This document shows, piece after piece, positions 54,871 to 63,381 of a DNA stretch of 64,000 bases. The stretch spans positions 310,001 through 374,000 of the forward strand of contig NZ_JAABOK010000002.1 of the NCBI RefSeq assembly GCF_009928525.1. Reading direction: 5' to 3'. The notes beneath the pieces were generated by a model. It was not told the origin of the DNA, did not search any database, and was given only the letters and a program-made list of their open reading frames with translations. The position numbers and the translations under genes are program-made. Every line of letters starts with the position of its first letter. The stretch's first letter is position 1. Source of the stretch: Chitinophaga solisilvae. Its GTDB lineage: Bacteria > Bacteroidota > Bacteroidia > Chitinophagales > Chitinophagaceae.

Positions 54871-56337
54871 ATGCAAGTAAGAAAATTCTTGTTGGTAGTC
54901 AGTTTTCTTATTGGCTGCGTGCCCCTGCTGAAGGCACAAAACATCACCACACAGCAGTACATTGCTACCTATAAAAGCATAGCCATTGAGGAAATGCGCC
55001 GCAGCGGCGTACCAGCAGCAATCAAACTGGCCCAGGGTATCCTGGAAACACAGTCCGGCAACGGCTCGCTCTGCCAGCAATCCAATAATCACTTCGGCAT
55101 CAAATGTAAGAACACCTGGACTGGTAAAACCATCCGGTACGACGATGATGCCGCTCAGGAATGCTTCCGTGTATATGATAATGCCCGCGATTCCTACCGG
55201 GACCACTCGGATTTCCTGCGTAACAATCCCCGTTATTCTTTCCTTTTTCAGTTCGATGGCGATGATTACAAGTCATGGGCCTTCGGCCTCAAACAGGCCG
55301 GTTACGCCACCAATAAAACCTACCCGCAGCAGCTGATTAAAATCATTGAAGATAATAACCTGCAGGCATACACGATGATAGCCATGGGTAAAGCAGCCCC
55401 GGAAACAGGCATGGATACGCCGGTATATGCCGGCAACGGCAACGGCAGCGGTAACAACAGCAGGCCGGATTCCAGACCATCATCTTCCAAAAACAATCAC
55501 AACAACTATAACAAACCTATTGCAGGCAATTATCCTAAGGGCGTTTTCGAAATCAACGGCCGCAAGGTAGTATTTGCCCGCGCAGGTACCTCGCTCATTC
55601 AGCTGGCAAGTCAGCGCGATATCCGCCTGAGCAGGCTGGTACGCTATAATGATCTGGAAGACGACGGCCCGCTCCGCAAGGATATGTTCATCTTCCTGGA
55701 AAAGAAGGCAAAACGCGGCAACCGGGAGTTCCACCAGGTGGCCAACGGCGAATCCCTGCATGACATCGCCCAGGCAGAAGGTATCCGTATGAGGTGGCTG
55801 CGCCGCCGCAATAAACTGCATGAGGGCGAAGAGCCTGCAGCAGGACAGCGGCTTACGCTGGACGGCTTCTCCCGCGAAGCCCCCAGACTGGCAAAAAATA
55901 CCCGTATCATCCGGGAAGAAGACCAGGAGCCGCCGGAAGACTTCTCTCCCCGTAAGGAAATAGAGAAGGTGAAAGAAGAGATAGCCAAAAATCCTTCCCA
56001 GGGCGGAATAGCCTCTGTGCCGGCCTCCAGGCCACAGCAGGGTGGTATCCCCGCCGAAATGGTGGAAGACCTGAAAAAGGTAGGCGAAGTAAATAACGGC
56101 GGCACAGCGCCCAAGGCTACCCTGCCACCGCCCAGGACGCAGCAGCCTGTATATCAGCCGGCCCCGGCCCCCGTTAATCCGCCGCAGGGAGGTACCCGCT
56201 ACCACGATGTGCAGCCCAAGGAAACGCTCTATGGTATTGCTAAAATGTATAATAAGTCCGTGACCCAGTTACAGGAATGGAATAATCTGGAGGGCTTCGA
56301 TATTAAAATTGGTCAGCGTCTCTTGGTGAGTAAGTGA
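54871..56337 (+). CDS. Glucosaminidase-domain protein with LysM repeats
   Basis: A 488-residue exported cell-wall enzyme. Signal peptide to about residue 22 (PLLKAQ). Glucosaminidase (FlgJ/AcmA-type) domain at about 25-170: AIKLAQGILETQSGNGS (with the catalytic-type Glu), NNHFGIKCKN, YRDHSDFLRNNPRY. A low-complexity linker rich in Asn/Ser/Pro at about 180-215, LysM-like segments at about 215-330 and a clear C-terminal LysM at about 440-488 (YHDVQPKETLYGIAKMYN). It cuts or remodels peptidoglycan. Confidence 0.9.
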   Translation: MQVRKFLLVVSFLIGCVPLLKAQNITTQQYIATYKSIAIEEMRRSGVPAAIKLAQGILETQSGNGSLCQQSNNHFGIKCKNTWTGKTIRYDDDAAQECFRVYDNARDSYRDHSDFLRNNPRYSFLFQFDGDDYKSWAFGLKQAGYATNKTYPQQLIKIIEDNNLQAYTMIAMGKAAPETGMDTPVYAGNGNGSGNNSRPDSRPSSSKNNHNNYNKPIAGNYPKGVFEINGRKVVFARAGTSLIQLASQRDIRLSRLVRYNDLEDDGPLRKDMFIFLEKKAKRGNREFHQVANGESLHDIAQAEGIRMRWLRRRNKLHEGEEPAAGQRLTLDGFSREAPRLAKNTRIIREEDQEPPEDFSPRKEIEKVKEEIAKNPSQGGIASVPASRPQQGGIPAEMVEDLKKVGEVNNGGTAPKATLPPPRTQQPVYQPAPAPVNPPQGGTRYHDVQPKETLYGIAKMYNKSVTQLQEWNNLEGFDIKIGQRLLVSK

Positions 56338-56386
56338 GTGTAATCCTTTACATTTGCCATTTGTTAAAAGGAAATGAAATAGTATT

Positions 56387-56923
56387 ATGTCAGTGATTCA
56401 GGTGCATGACAAGCAATTCCAGCCCTATATTGGTGCAATTGAGCTGCAGCAGCGTATTAAAGAGCTTGCTGAAGAGATGAACAGGGATCTGAAAGATGAA
56501 CGCCCTTTATTTATTGTAATACTGAACGGCTCCTTTATGTTTGCCGGAGATGTATTCAAATATCTCAACATTCCTGCTGAGATATCATTTATCAAACTGG
56601 CTTCCTACAAGGGAACCAAATCTACCGGTAACGTAGTGCAGGCGATTGGCCTGGATGAAGACCTCTACGGCCGTACCGTAGTCATTCTGGAAGACATCGT
56701 GGACACTGGTAAAACCCTGAGCCAGTTCCTGCCCCAGCTGGAACATCAGCAACCCAAAAAGCTGCTGATAGCCTCCCTGCTGACCAAACCGGAAGCCATG
56801 GTATACCCCATTAAAATCGATTACCTCGGCTTCTCCGTTCCCAACAAATTCCTGTTAGGCTATGGCCTTGATTATGACGGACTGGGAAGGAATTTGCCGG
56901 AAATATACCAGCTGGTGGAGTAG
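56387..56923 (+). CDS. hpt: Hypoxanthine phosphoribosyltransferase
   Basis: A 178-residue purine-salvage enzyme converting hypoxanthine (and often guanine) to IMP/GMP with PRPP. The PRPP loop is VVILEDIVDTGKTL; LNGSFMFAGDVF and SYKGTKSTGNV precede it, and VPNKFLLGYGLDYDG forms the C-terminal base site. Length is standard. It complements guaB and purS, also in the window. Confidence 0.95.
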   Translation: MSVIQVHDKQFQPYIGAIELQQRIKELAEEMNRDLKDERPLFIVILNGSFMFAGDVFKYLNIPAEISFIKLASYKGTKSTGNVVQAIGLDEDLYGRTVVILEDIVDTGKTLSQFLPQLEHQQPKKLLIASLLTKPEAMVYPIKIDYLGFSVPNKFLLGYGLDYDGLGRNLPEIYQLVE

Positions 56924-56935
56924 TTGCAAATTGCA

Positions 56936-57091
56936 AATTACGAATTGCGAATTGCGAATTACGAATGTAAAAGCGAAGATGAAAACGAAGATGAAAACGA
57001 AGATTAAAGATGATAAGTATTAATATCCTCTTTAATCTTCGTTTTCATCTTCGCTTTTACATTCGTAATTCGTAATTCGCAATTCGTAATT
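56936..57091. repeat. Intergenic palindrome E18 (heptamer family, with 11-base duplication)
   Basis: Left inner arm contains GATGAAAACGA twice in tandem, while the right arm has it once (TCGTTTTCATC), so the left arm is 11 bases longer. Outer heptamers are mixed ACG and GCG. Between hpt and the vWA gene. Confidence 0.93.
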
Positions 57092-57116
57092 ATCCAAAAA
57101 AGCGCTACCTTAAACT

Positions 57117-58862
57117 ATGCGACTCTTCCTCTTATGGCTAACCCTATCTTGTGGAGGCGTACAGGCACAAACGTTATGGGTATCCGGGGCAATAGAAGAC
57201 AGTATTACACACCGGCCGCTTTCCGGTGTTTCCGTGAGCGTTATCAGCGATACAACAAAGGCAGTTACCAATGCCTTCGGGCTTTTTAAAATAGTGATCT
57301 CCGGCAGTCCCGCGCAATTACTGCTTACACAAAATGGCTATCAACCAAAACAGGTAACCGTAAAGGCGAATGACAGACTGTTGATAACGTTGTCGCCTAT
57401 ACGTAAACAAACAGACGGCATTGCTGCCGCCAAAGCCAGCGCCCGTGCCCGGCAGGGCGCCAATCCCAATTACGGAAATGTGGGAATGGGTATTCATACC
57501 TTTTACAATGAAACTTACGGAGCCACCTACGAAAACAGCTTTACAAGAGCGGCAGCTCACCCCGTATCTGCCTTTGCCGTAGATGTGGATCGTGCCGCCT
57601 ACAGCAATATCCGCCGCTTCCTCCGGCTGAAAGAGCCGGTGCCCGTGGATGCTGTCCGCATTGAAGAAATGGTCAACTACTTTCATTATAGTTATCCCTT
57701 ACCACCGAAAGATAGTATCATGGCGCTTTATAGCCATTATACCAGCTGCCCCTGGGAGCCGGCACACCATCTGCTGCAGATTGCGCTGAGAGCACAGGCG
57801 CTGGAAACCGACAGCCTGCCTCCCGGTAACCTCGTTTTCCTGATAGACGCTTCCGGCTCTATGGGCGCACCCAACAAATTGCCACTGCTGCAGGCAGCCT
57901 TCCGTATCCTGGTCAATAACCTCCGCCCGGCAGATAAAGTAGCGATCGTAGCCTATGCCGGCGCACCCGGTGTAATGCTGCCCGCTACCACCGGCGATCA
58001 GAAAGAAAAGATCCTGAACGCGATCGATAACCTCTCTGCCGGCGGCGCTACTGCCGGTGAAGCCGCTATCAAAATGGCCTACGATATCGCCCTCGAAAAT
58101 TATATACCGGGGGGTAATAACCGGGTTATACTGGCTACAGACGGCGATTTTAACGTAGGGCTAACCAGCGATGCGGAAATGGAAGAACTCATCCTGCAAA
58201 AGAAAGAGAGTGGCGTATTGCTTACCTGCCTGGGAGTAGGAATGAAGAATTATAAGGATTCCAAACTACAGTCTCTCTCCAGCAAAGGCAATGGTAACTT
58301 CGCCTATATCGACGACCTGGAAGAGGCCACCAAGATATTCGCCCGCGAATTCGGCAGTACCCTGTTCACCATTGCCCGCGATGTGCGTACCATCGTGCAG
58401 TTTAACCCGGAGCTGGTGAAATCGTACCGGCTGATAGGATATGAAAACAAGGTATTTGAGAAAGATACATCGGGAGAAGATACACCGGGTGGTGGTATCA
58501 TCGGCAGCGGGCATTGCTCGGTGGCCCTGTATGAAATTGTGCCGCAGACCGGAAAGACGATAACAGATACCTCACTGGCAGCAGTAACTATCCGCTACAG
58601 GACGCCTGCGGATACCTCCCTGCGTACCCTGCAACGCCCGGTGCCGGCTCTTCCGGGCGCATTTGAAGAAGCCCCGGACGATTACCGTTTTGCTGCCGCG
58701 GTATCCCTGCTGGGTATGGTGCTGCGTAACTCCGCTTACCGTGGCTGCGGCAATACGGATATGGTGCTGCAGCTGGCGCGCAACGCCCTTGGGCGCGACC
58801 GGGAAGGTTACCGCCATGAGTTCCTGAAAATGGTGAAGATGGTGAAGAAAATGCAACGCTAA
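57117..58862 (+). CDS. von Willebrand factor type A domain protein (YfbK-like)
   Basis: A 581-residue exported protein. Signal peptide to about residue 18 (GGVQAQ), carboxypeptidase-regulatory-like domain at about 22-95, the N-terminal domain of YfbK-type proteins (FAVDVDRAAYSNIRRFL, RIEEMVNYFHY) at about 150-210, a VWA domain at about 238-410 with the MIDAS motif DASGS, then the C-terminal domain (TIVQFNPELVKSYRLIGYEN). Such proteins occur in many Bacteroidota; function unknown, probably protein-protein binding with a divalent metal. Convergent with the RlmK-like gene, 3 bases apart. Confidence 0.88.
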   Translation: MRLFLLWLTLSCGGVQAQTLWVSGAIEDSITHRPLSGVSVSVISDTTKAVTNAFGLFKIVISGSPAQLLLTQNGYQPKQVTVKANDRLLITLSPIRKQTDGIAAAKASARARQGANPNYGNVGMGIHTFYNETYGATYENSFTRAAAHPVSAFAVDVDRAAYSNIRRFLRLKEPVPVDAVRIEEMVNYFHYSYPLPPKDSIMALYSHYTSCPWEPAHHLLQIALRAQALETDSLPPGNLVFLIDASGSMGAPNKLPLLQAAFRILVNNLRPADKVAIVAYAGAPGVMLPATTGDQKEKILNAIDNLSAGGATAGEAAIKMAYDIALENYIPGGNNRVILATDGDFNVGLTSDAEMEELILQKKESGVLLTCLGVGMKNYKDSKLQSLSSKGNGNFAYIDDLEEATKIFAREFGSTLFTIARDVRTIVQFNPELVKSYRLIGYENKVFEKDTSGEDTPGGGIIGSGHCSVALYEIVPQTGKTITDTSLAAVTIRYRTPADTSLRTLQRPVPALPGAFEEAPDDYRFAAAVSLLGMVLRNSAYRGCGNTDMVLQLARNALGRDREGYRHEFLKMVKMVKKMQR

Positions 58863-58865
58863 GCA

Positions 58866-59807
58866 CTACTTCGTAAACCGGTAGCACTTGCGTATCATCT
58901 TCTGCTGAAAATCGAAAGGTAATGTCTGATTAGTAATATCCTTGATGGTAGCCGCTTCTATCTTATCTTCCTCCAGTATAAACCGCCGGTAGTTGTTACT
59001 GAAATACACTACGCCGTCTTTTTTGGTGGCAAGCAGCACTTTGTTGAGAAGTGTAACATGATCCCGCTGTATGTCGAGGAAGTCCTTCATCCGCTTGCTG
59101 TTGGAGAAGGTAGGCGGGTCCATGATAACAATATCGTAAGTATTTATTTTAAGGGTATCGAGGTATTGCAGCACATCTGCGTGTACAAATTTATGTTGCG
59201 CCGTATCAAAACCGTTGATATGCATATTCTCTTCCGCCCAGGTCAGGTAAGTCTTTGACAAGTCCACAGACGTTACTTCGCTGGCGCCGCCTGCAGCGGC
59301 ATAAACGGAAAAGGAGCCGGTATAACAGAAGAGGTTCAGCACTTTTTTACCCTGGGATTCTGCTCTGACCATACCGCGGGTAGTGCGGTGGTCCAGGAAA
59401 AGGCCCGTATCGAGGTAGTCGGACAGGTTCACTTTAAATTTCAGTCCGCCTTCCTGAACCTGCATTTCATGGCTTTCGGTACTGAGTTTTTCATACTGGC
59501 TCTGCCTGTTTTCCTTGCGTTGCCGTTGTTTCACCCAGATCTTCTCCGGCGCTGTTTCCAGCACTTTGCTGATGAGTTCCAGGCAGTTGTCGAGCCAGGC
59601 TTCATGCGCCTCATCCTCCATTCCGTGCCGGCGGTTATATTCAGCAATGTATACATGATCCTCATATATTTCAATGCTGAACGGAAACTCCGGGATATCG
59701 TCATCATACACCCGGTAACAGGTGATATGCTGACGGCGCGCAAGTTTGGAAATATGCCGGTATACCTTGGTAAGCCGGTTCTCGAACATCTGTAATTTGG
59801 AATCCAT
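58866..59807 (-). CDS. Stand-alone RlmK-like rRNA methyltransferase
   Basis: A 313-residue SAM-dependent methyltransferase that matches, in order, the C-terminal half (RlmK part) of the E. coli RlmKL fusion: FENRLTKVYRHISKLARR, CYRVYDDDIPEFP, YEKL..E, VNLSDYLDTGLFLDHRTTR, NLFCYTGSFSVYAAAGG, MDPPTFSNSKRMKDFLDIQRDH and FSNNYRRF. In E. coli this half makes m7G2069 in 23S rRNA. Here there is no THUMP/RlmL half. The assignment is from remembered sequence. Confidence 0.88.
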   Translation of the reverse strand: MDSKLQMFENRLTKVYRHISKLARRQHITCYRVYDDDIPEFPFSIEIYEDHVYIAEYNRRHGMEDEAHEAWLDNCLELISKVLETAPEKIWVKQRQRKENRQSQYEKLSTESHEMQVQEGGLKFKVNLSDYLDTGLFLDHRTTRGMVRAESQGKKVLNLFCYTGSFSVYAAAGGASEVTSVDLSKTYLTWAEENMHINGFDTAQHKFVHADVLQYLDTLKINTYDIVIMDPPTFSNSKRMKDFLDIQRDHVTLLNKVLLATKKDGVVYFSNNYRRFILEEDKIEAATIKDITNQTLPFDFQQKMIRKCYRFTK

Positions 59808-59815
59808 AAAAAAGC

Positions 59816-59928
59816 ATTTGATTACTTGGTTATTTGAGATTTGGTTATTTAAAATGCAGCGAATGTATTACGTGTAGATCTCCGCTGCATTTTAAATAAC
59901 CAAATCTCAAATAACCAAATAATCAAAT
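59816..59928. repeat. Intergenic palindrome E19 (TTATTTGAGATTT family with GCAGCGAA core)
   Basis: Arms GGTTATTTGAGATTTGG and TTATTTAAAATGCAGCG pair with a right arm ending AATAATCAAAT. Same outer sequence and GCAGCGAA entry as E3. Between the RlmK-like gene start and the dnaJ stop, both minus strand. Confidence 0.93.
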
Positions 59929-59933
59929 AATAG

Positions 59934-61100
59934 TTAACTGAATATGTCTCTGACCTTTTCGAAGAAACCTTTTTCAGATTTTTCCGGGTTGGGTTTGAAG
60001 TTATCGGAAGATTGCAGTTTATCGAGCATTTCCTTTTCTTCTGAGCTGACGTGCTGTGGTGTCCAGACATTCACGTGAATGAGCTGGTCGCCTTTTTCGT
60101 AGGAATTGACAGAAGGGAAGCCCTTGCCTTTCAGTCGGAAGATTTTTCCGCTCTGGGTGCCTGCAGGTATTTTGATTTTCGCCTTACCGTCGATGGTAGG
60201 TACTTCAACGGAAGTGCCGTATACCGCGTCGGGGAAGGAGATATAAAGGTCGTAGGCTACATTGAGGCCATCGCGTTGCAGTTCAGGATGTGGTTCTTCC
60301 TCGATGAGGATGAGGAGATCTCCGGGAGCGCCGCCTCTTTCGCCGGCGTTACCTTTGCCGCTCATGCTGAGCTGCATGCCTTCCTGTACGCCTGCCGGTA
60401 TGTCAATGCTAACGGTTTCCTCGCCATACATGCGCCCTTCACCTTTACAGTGGCCGCATTTGCTGGTGATGGTCTGGCCTTCACCATGGCAGGTAGGGCA
60501 GGTCGTAACGGTCTGCATCTGGCCCAGGAAGGTCTGTGTTACCTTCCTTACCTGGCCGGAGCCGCCGCAGGTGTTGCAGGACTGGAATGCGTTTTTGTCT
60601 TTTGCACCGAGGCCGCCGCAATGCTGACAGGGAACGTATTTTTTGACCTTGATTTTTTTGTTGGCGCCTTTGGCTATTTCTTCATAGGTAAGACGGATTT
60701 TTACACGCAGGTTAGAGCCACGGGTACCGCGTCCACGGCGGTTTCCACCACCACGGCCGCCACCGCCTCCGAAGAAGCTGCCGAAAATATCGTCGTTGCC
60801 GAAAATGTCACCGAAATTGGAGAAGATGTCGTCCATATTCATGCCACCACCTCCATATCCGCCACGGTTGCCATTCATACCGGCATGGCCGAAACGGTCG
60901 TATTGCGCCCTCTTATCAGGATCGCTCAATACTTCGTATGCTTCGGCTGCTTCCTTGAATTTTTCCTCAGCCTCTTTGTTGTTGGGGTTGCGGTCAGGGT
61001 GAAACTGCATCGCTACCTTACGGTACGCCTTTTTGATTTCATCCTGGGTGGAGGATTTGGCAACAACCAGTATTTCGTAATAATCTCTCTTGGTAGACAT
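59934..61100 (-). CDS. dnaJ: Chaperone protein DnaJ
   Basis: A 388-residue Hsp40 co-chaperone. J domain at 1-70 with HPD ([11 protein letters not shown]), Gly/Phe-rich linker at about 72-125 (unusually Gly/Arg-rich: [17 protein letters not shown]), four CxxCxGxG zinc repeats at about 158-225 ([32 protein letters not shown]), and the substrate-binding C-terminal domains. It stimulates DnaK. It is downstream of grpE, 112 bases apart, on the same strand. dnaK itself is not in the window. Confidence 0.97.
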   Translation of the reverse strand: MSTKRDYYEILVVAKSSTQDEIKKAYRKVAMQFHPDRNPNNKEAEEKFKEAAEAYEVLSDPDKRAQYDRFGHAGMNGNRGGYGGGGMNMDDIFSNFGDIFGNDDIFGSFFGGGGGRGGGNRRGRGTRGSNLRVKIRLTYEEIAKGANKKIKVKKYVPCQHCGGLGAKDKNAFQSCNTCGGSGQVRKVTQTFLGQMQTVTTCPTCHGEGQTITSKCGHCKGEGRMYGEETVSIDIPAGVQEGMQLSMSGKGNAGERGGAPGDLLILIEEEPHPELQRDGLNVAYDLYISFPDAVYGTSVEVPTIDGKAKIKIPAGTQSGKIFRLKGKGFPSVNSYEKGDQLIHVNVWTPQHVSSEEKEMLDKLQSSDNFKPNPEKSEKGFFEKVRDIFS

Positions 61101-61212
61101 TATAATAATTACTTATTACCAGCGACTAAACACTGGTATTTGATTCAGTAAAAAAATTGGCTTTACTTCAACAATTAGCATAGGCGATTGCATATTATGC
61201 CACATCGTCACC

Positions 61213-61806
61213 TTATTTACCTACTATTACCTTGGCATGACGGATCAATTTGTCATTCAGGTAGTAGCCCTGTTGTAAAACATCCAGTACTTTGCCTTGC
61301 AGATCCGGCGTCGGAGCAGGAATTTCTGTAATGGCGTCGTGCAGATCCGGGTCAAAAGTGGTATGTAAGCTTTCCATAGGCTTCAGCCCTTTAGCCTGGA
61401 GGGTGTTTTTCAGTTTGTTGAACACCAGCAAAACACCATCTTTCGTAGCTGCCACATCTGTAGCCGTTTCCAGCTGTTTGGCAGCTCTTTCACTATCATC
61501 CAGCACATCCAGCAAAGATATGATAACCTCCTTGCCGGCTGTTTGCATCAATTCAATACGTTCTTTGGCAGTACGCTTGCGGAAATTGTCAAACTCCGCC
61601 TGCAGACGAAGAAACTTGTCACGCATCTCGCCCAGCTGCTGCTCTTTTTTCTGCAATTCTTCCCCTTCTTCTGCCTGTAACTCATTATTCATATGAGGAG
61701 TATCGCTAATGTTATTATCAGCATTCAAATCAGGCATGCTTTTTTCGTTTTCTCCAGCATTATTTGCCTGTCCGTTTGTCTGCATGTCTTGGTCTTTTTC
61801 TGTCAT
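61213..61806 (-). CDS. grpE: Nucleotide exchange factor GrpE
   Basis: A 197-residue GrpE from MTEKDQDMQTNG (61806); seven more residues would be added by the upstream ATG at 61827. A long coiled-coil helix (residues about 40-110: EGEELQKKEQQLGEMRDKFLRLQAEF in pieces) leads to the beta-wing with DVLQQGYYLNDKLIRHAKVIV. It releases ADP from DnaK. Upstream is compound palindrome E20. No CIRCE element was seen. Confidence 0.95.
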   Translation of the reverse strand: MTEKDQDMQTNGQANNAGENEKSMPDLNADNNISDTPHMNNELQAEEGEELQKKEQQLGEMRDKFLRLQAEFDNFRKRTAKERIELMQTAGKEVIISLLDVLDDSERAAKQLETATDVAATKDGVLLVFNKLKNTLQAKGLKPMESLHTTFDPDLHDAITEIPAPTPDLQGKVLDVLQQGYYLNDKLIRHAKVIVGK

Positions 61807-61889
61807 AATTGTAATGATTATCTGCAAAACATGTTTGTCAATTACTTTGCCAACCCTGAATTTGGCGACAAAAAGACAGGTGAACTTTG

Positions 61890-62129
61890 AATTACGAATT
61901 ACTAATTACGAATTACGAATGAGGAACCCACACCTATCAGGAGGGAATTAAGAATTATGAGTTATGAGTTAAAAGCGTAGATAGAAGCGGATTAGGTATA
62001 TGTTGATATAATATTATGTAATCACTAAGGTCTCCGCTTATAACTCATAATTCATAATTCTTAATTCATAATTCCCTCCTGATAGGTGTGGGTTCCTCAT
62101 TCGTAATTCGCAATTCGTAATTCGTAATT
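61890..62129. repeat. Compound nested palindrome E20 (divergent junction)
   Basis: A 240-base palindrome. Outer shell: heptamers, AATGAGGAACCCACACC, TATCAGGAGGGAATTA with exact complement. Inner shell: AGAATTATGAGTTATGAGTT and a decayed core (GCGTAGATAGAAGCGG against CCGCTTATAACTC). Between grpE and the RlmI-like gene, which diverge. Confidence 0.95.
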
Positions 62130-62138
62130 ACTTCTCAT

Positions 62139-62146
62139 TACCTTTG
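62139..62146 (+). promoter_or_regulatory. Candidate -7 box for the RlmI-like gene
   Basis: TACCTTTG matches TAnnTTTG, 18 bases before the ATG; a TTCG at 62114-62117 in the right arm of E20 is 21 bases upstream. Confidence 0.4.
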
Positions 62147-62164
62147 CAGCTCCAAATACGATAA

Positions 62165-63337
62165 ATGACAAAAGTTTTTTTAAAGAAGCAGATACAGAAC
62201 AGGGTATTACTGGGGCATCCCTGGATTTTCGGGAATGAAGTAGGGGAAATCAAGGGGGATGTACAAGCCGGTGATATTGTGGATGTGTATACGCACAAAG
62301 GGTTTTTCCTGGGCAGGGGTTATATCAATCCCCAGTCGCAGATACTGGTGCGCCTGCTGACACGTGATAAAAATGAGGAAATCAATCCGGAATTTTTCTA
62401 CCGCCGCCTGCTGAAATGCTGGGAATACCGGCAGAAGCTGGGGTATATTGAAAATTGCCGCCTGGTGTTCGGGGAAGCGGATGATATGCCGGCCCTGGTG
62501 ATCGATAAATTCAACGATTACTTTGTACTGCAGACACTGGCCCTGGGAATGGAAAGATGGAAAGATGCCATTGTGGATGCGCTGAACCGCATTTTTTCAC
62601 CCAAAGGAATTTATGAAAGAAATGATGTGCCGGTAAGGGAACTGGAAGGAATGACCCAGCAAAAAGGCTTCCTCAGCGCACCTTTTGATACCAATATCAT
62701 CATCAATGAAAACGGCCTGAAGTTCCATGTGGATATCGTGAATGGCCAGAAAACAGGTTATTTCCTGGATCAGCAGGACAATCGCCGGGAAATCCAGCAG
62801 ATTGTGAAGGGAGCGGATGTACTGGAAGCATTCTGCTACACCGGCACCTTCTCCTGTCATGCCGGCTACTATGGCGCAAAAAGTGTAATGGGACTGGATA
62901 TTTCCGAACATGCGGTACACACTGCCCAGAGAAATGCTGCGCTGAACAACCTGCAGGATGTTTGTCAGTTCCAGGCAGTGAATGCCTTCGACCAACTGAA
63001 ACAATATACCCGGGAAGACCGCAAATTTGATGTGGTAATACTGGATCCGCCGGCATTTACCAAAAGCCGTGAAAACATACAGAAGGCCGTGGTAGGCTAT
63101 AAGGAAATCAACCTGCGTGGCATGAAACTGCTGAACCAGGGCGGTTTCCTCGTAACAGCTTCCTGTACCAATCTGGTATCACCTTCGCTGTTCCTGGAAA
63201 CAATTGACGCTGCTGCCAGAGACGCCAAAAAACGCCTGCGCCAGGTTACTTTCCAGACCCAGGCAAAAGATCATCCGATCCTGAGAAATATTGAGAATAC
63301 AACTTACCTGAAATTCCTGATCGTAGAGATCGCGTAA
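62165..63337 (+). CDS. rlmI: RlmI-like 23S rRNA methyltransferase (PUA + methyltransferase)
   Basis: A 390-residue protein. The N-terminal PUA domain (KKQIQNRVLLGHPWIFGNEVG in pieces) is followed by the SAM-binding Rossmann domain (DVLEAFCYTGTFSCHAGYYGA in pieces; GLDISEHAVHTAQRNAALNN) and ILDPPAFTKSRENIQ. This is the RlmI layout; E. coli RlmI makes m5C1962. The catalytic Cys is in TASCTNLVS. It is close in type to the RlmK-like gene at 58.9 kb but has the PUA domain. Confidence 0.9.
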   Translation: MTKVFLKKQIQNRVLLGHPWIFGNEVGEIKGDVQAGDIVDVYTHKGFFLGRGYINPQSQILVRLLTRDKNEEINPEFFYRRLLKCWEYRQKLGYIENCRLVFGEADDMPALVIDKFNDYFVLQTLALGMERWKDAIVDALNRIFSPKGIYERNDVPVRELEGMTQQKGFLSAPFDTNIIINENGLKFHVDIVNGQKTGYFLDQQDNRREIQQIVKGADVLEAFCYTGTFSCHAGYYGAKSVMGLDISEHAVHTAQRNAALNNLQDVCQFQAVNAFDQLKQYTREDRKFDVVILDPPAFTKSRENIQKAVVGYKEINLRGMKLLNQGGFLVTASCTNLVSPSLFLETIDAAARDAKKRLRQVTFQTQAKDHPILRNIENTTYLKFLIVEIA

Positions 63338-63348
63338 TAGAGAAGATG

Positions 63349-63381
63349 GCTTTTAGCGGTTGGGGAACGACTGCTAAAAGC
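63349..63381. terminator. Bidirectional hairpin between convergent genes
   Basis: GCTTTTAGC (63349-63357) and GCTAAAAGC (63373-63381), 15-base loop, between the RlmI-like gene and the T9SS tail protein. Runs of T on both outer sides (TATTTTAC on the right) allow termination. It is an ordinary hairpin, not a member of the palindrome families. Confidence 0.55.

Noticed and set aside
60051..61151. 366-residue plus-strand frame opposite dnaJ
   Set aside because: Shadow of dnaJ, whose J domain and zinc repeats on the other strand are unmistakable; the plus-strand protein is Ala/Val/Phe-rich without family features.
453..62129. All long palindromes as simple rho-independent terminators
   Set aside because: Three lie in divergent gaps, arms are 50 bases or more, most lack a T tract after the core stem, and an ordinary short terminator exists at 41191 for comparison. 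Termination may still be one of their effects.
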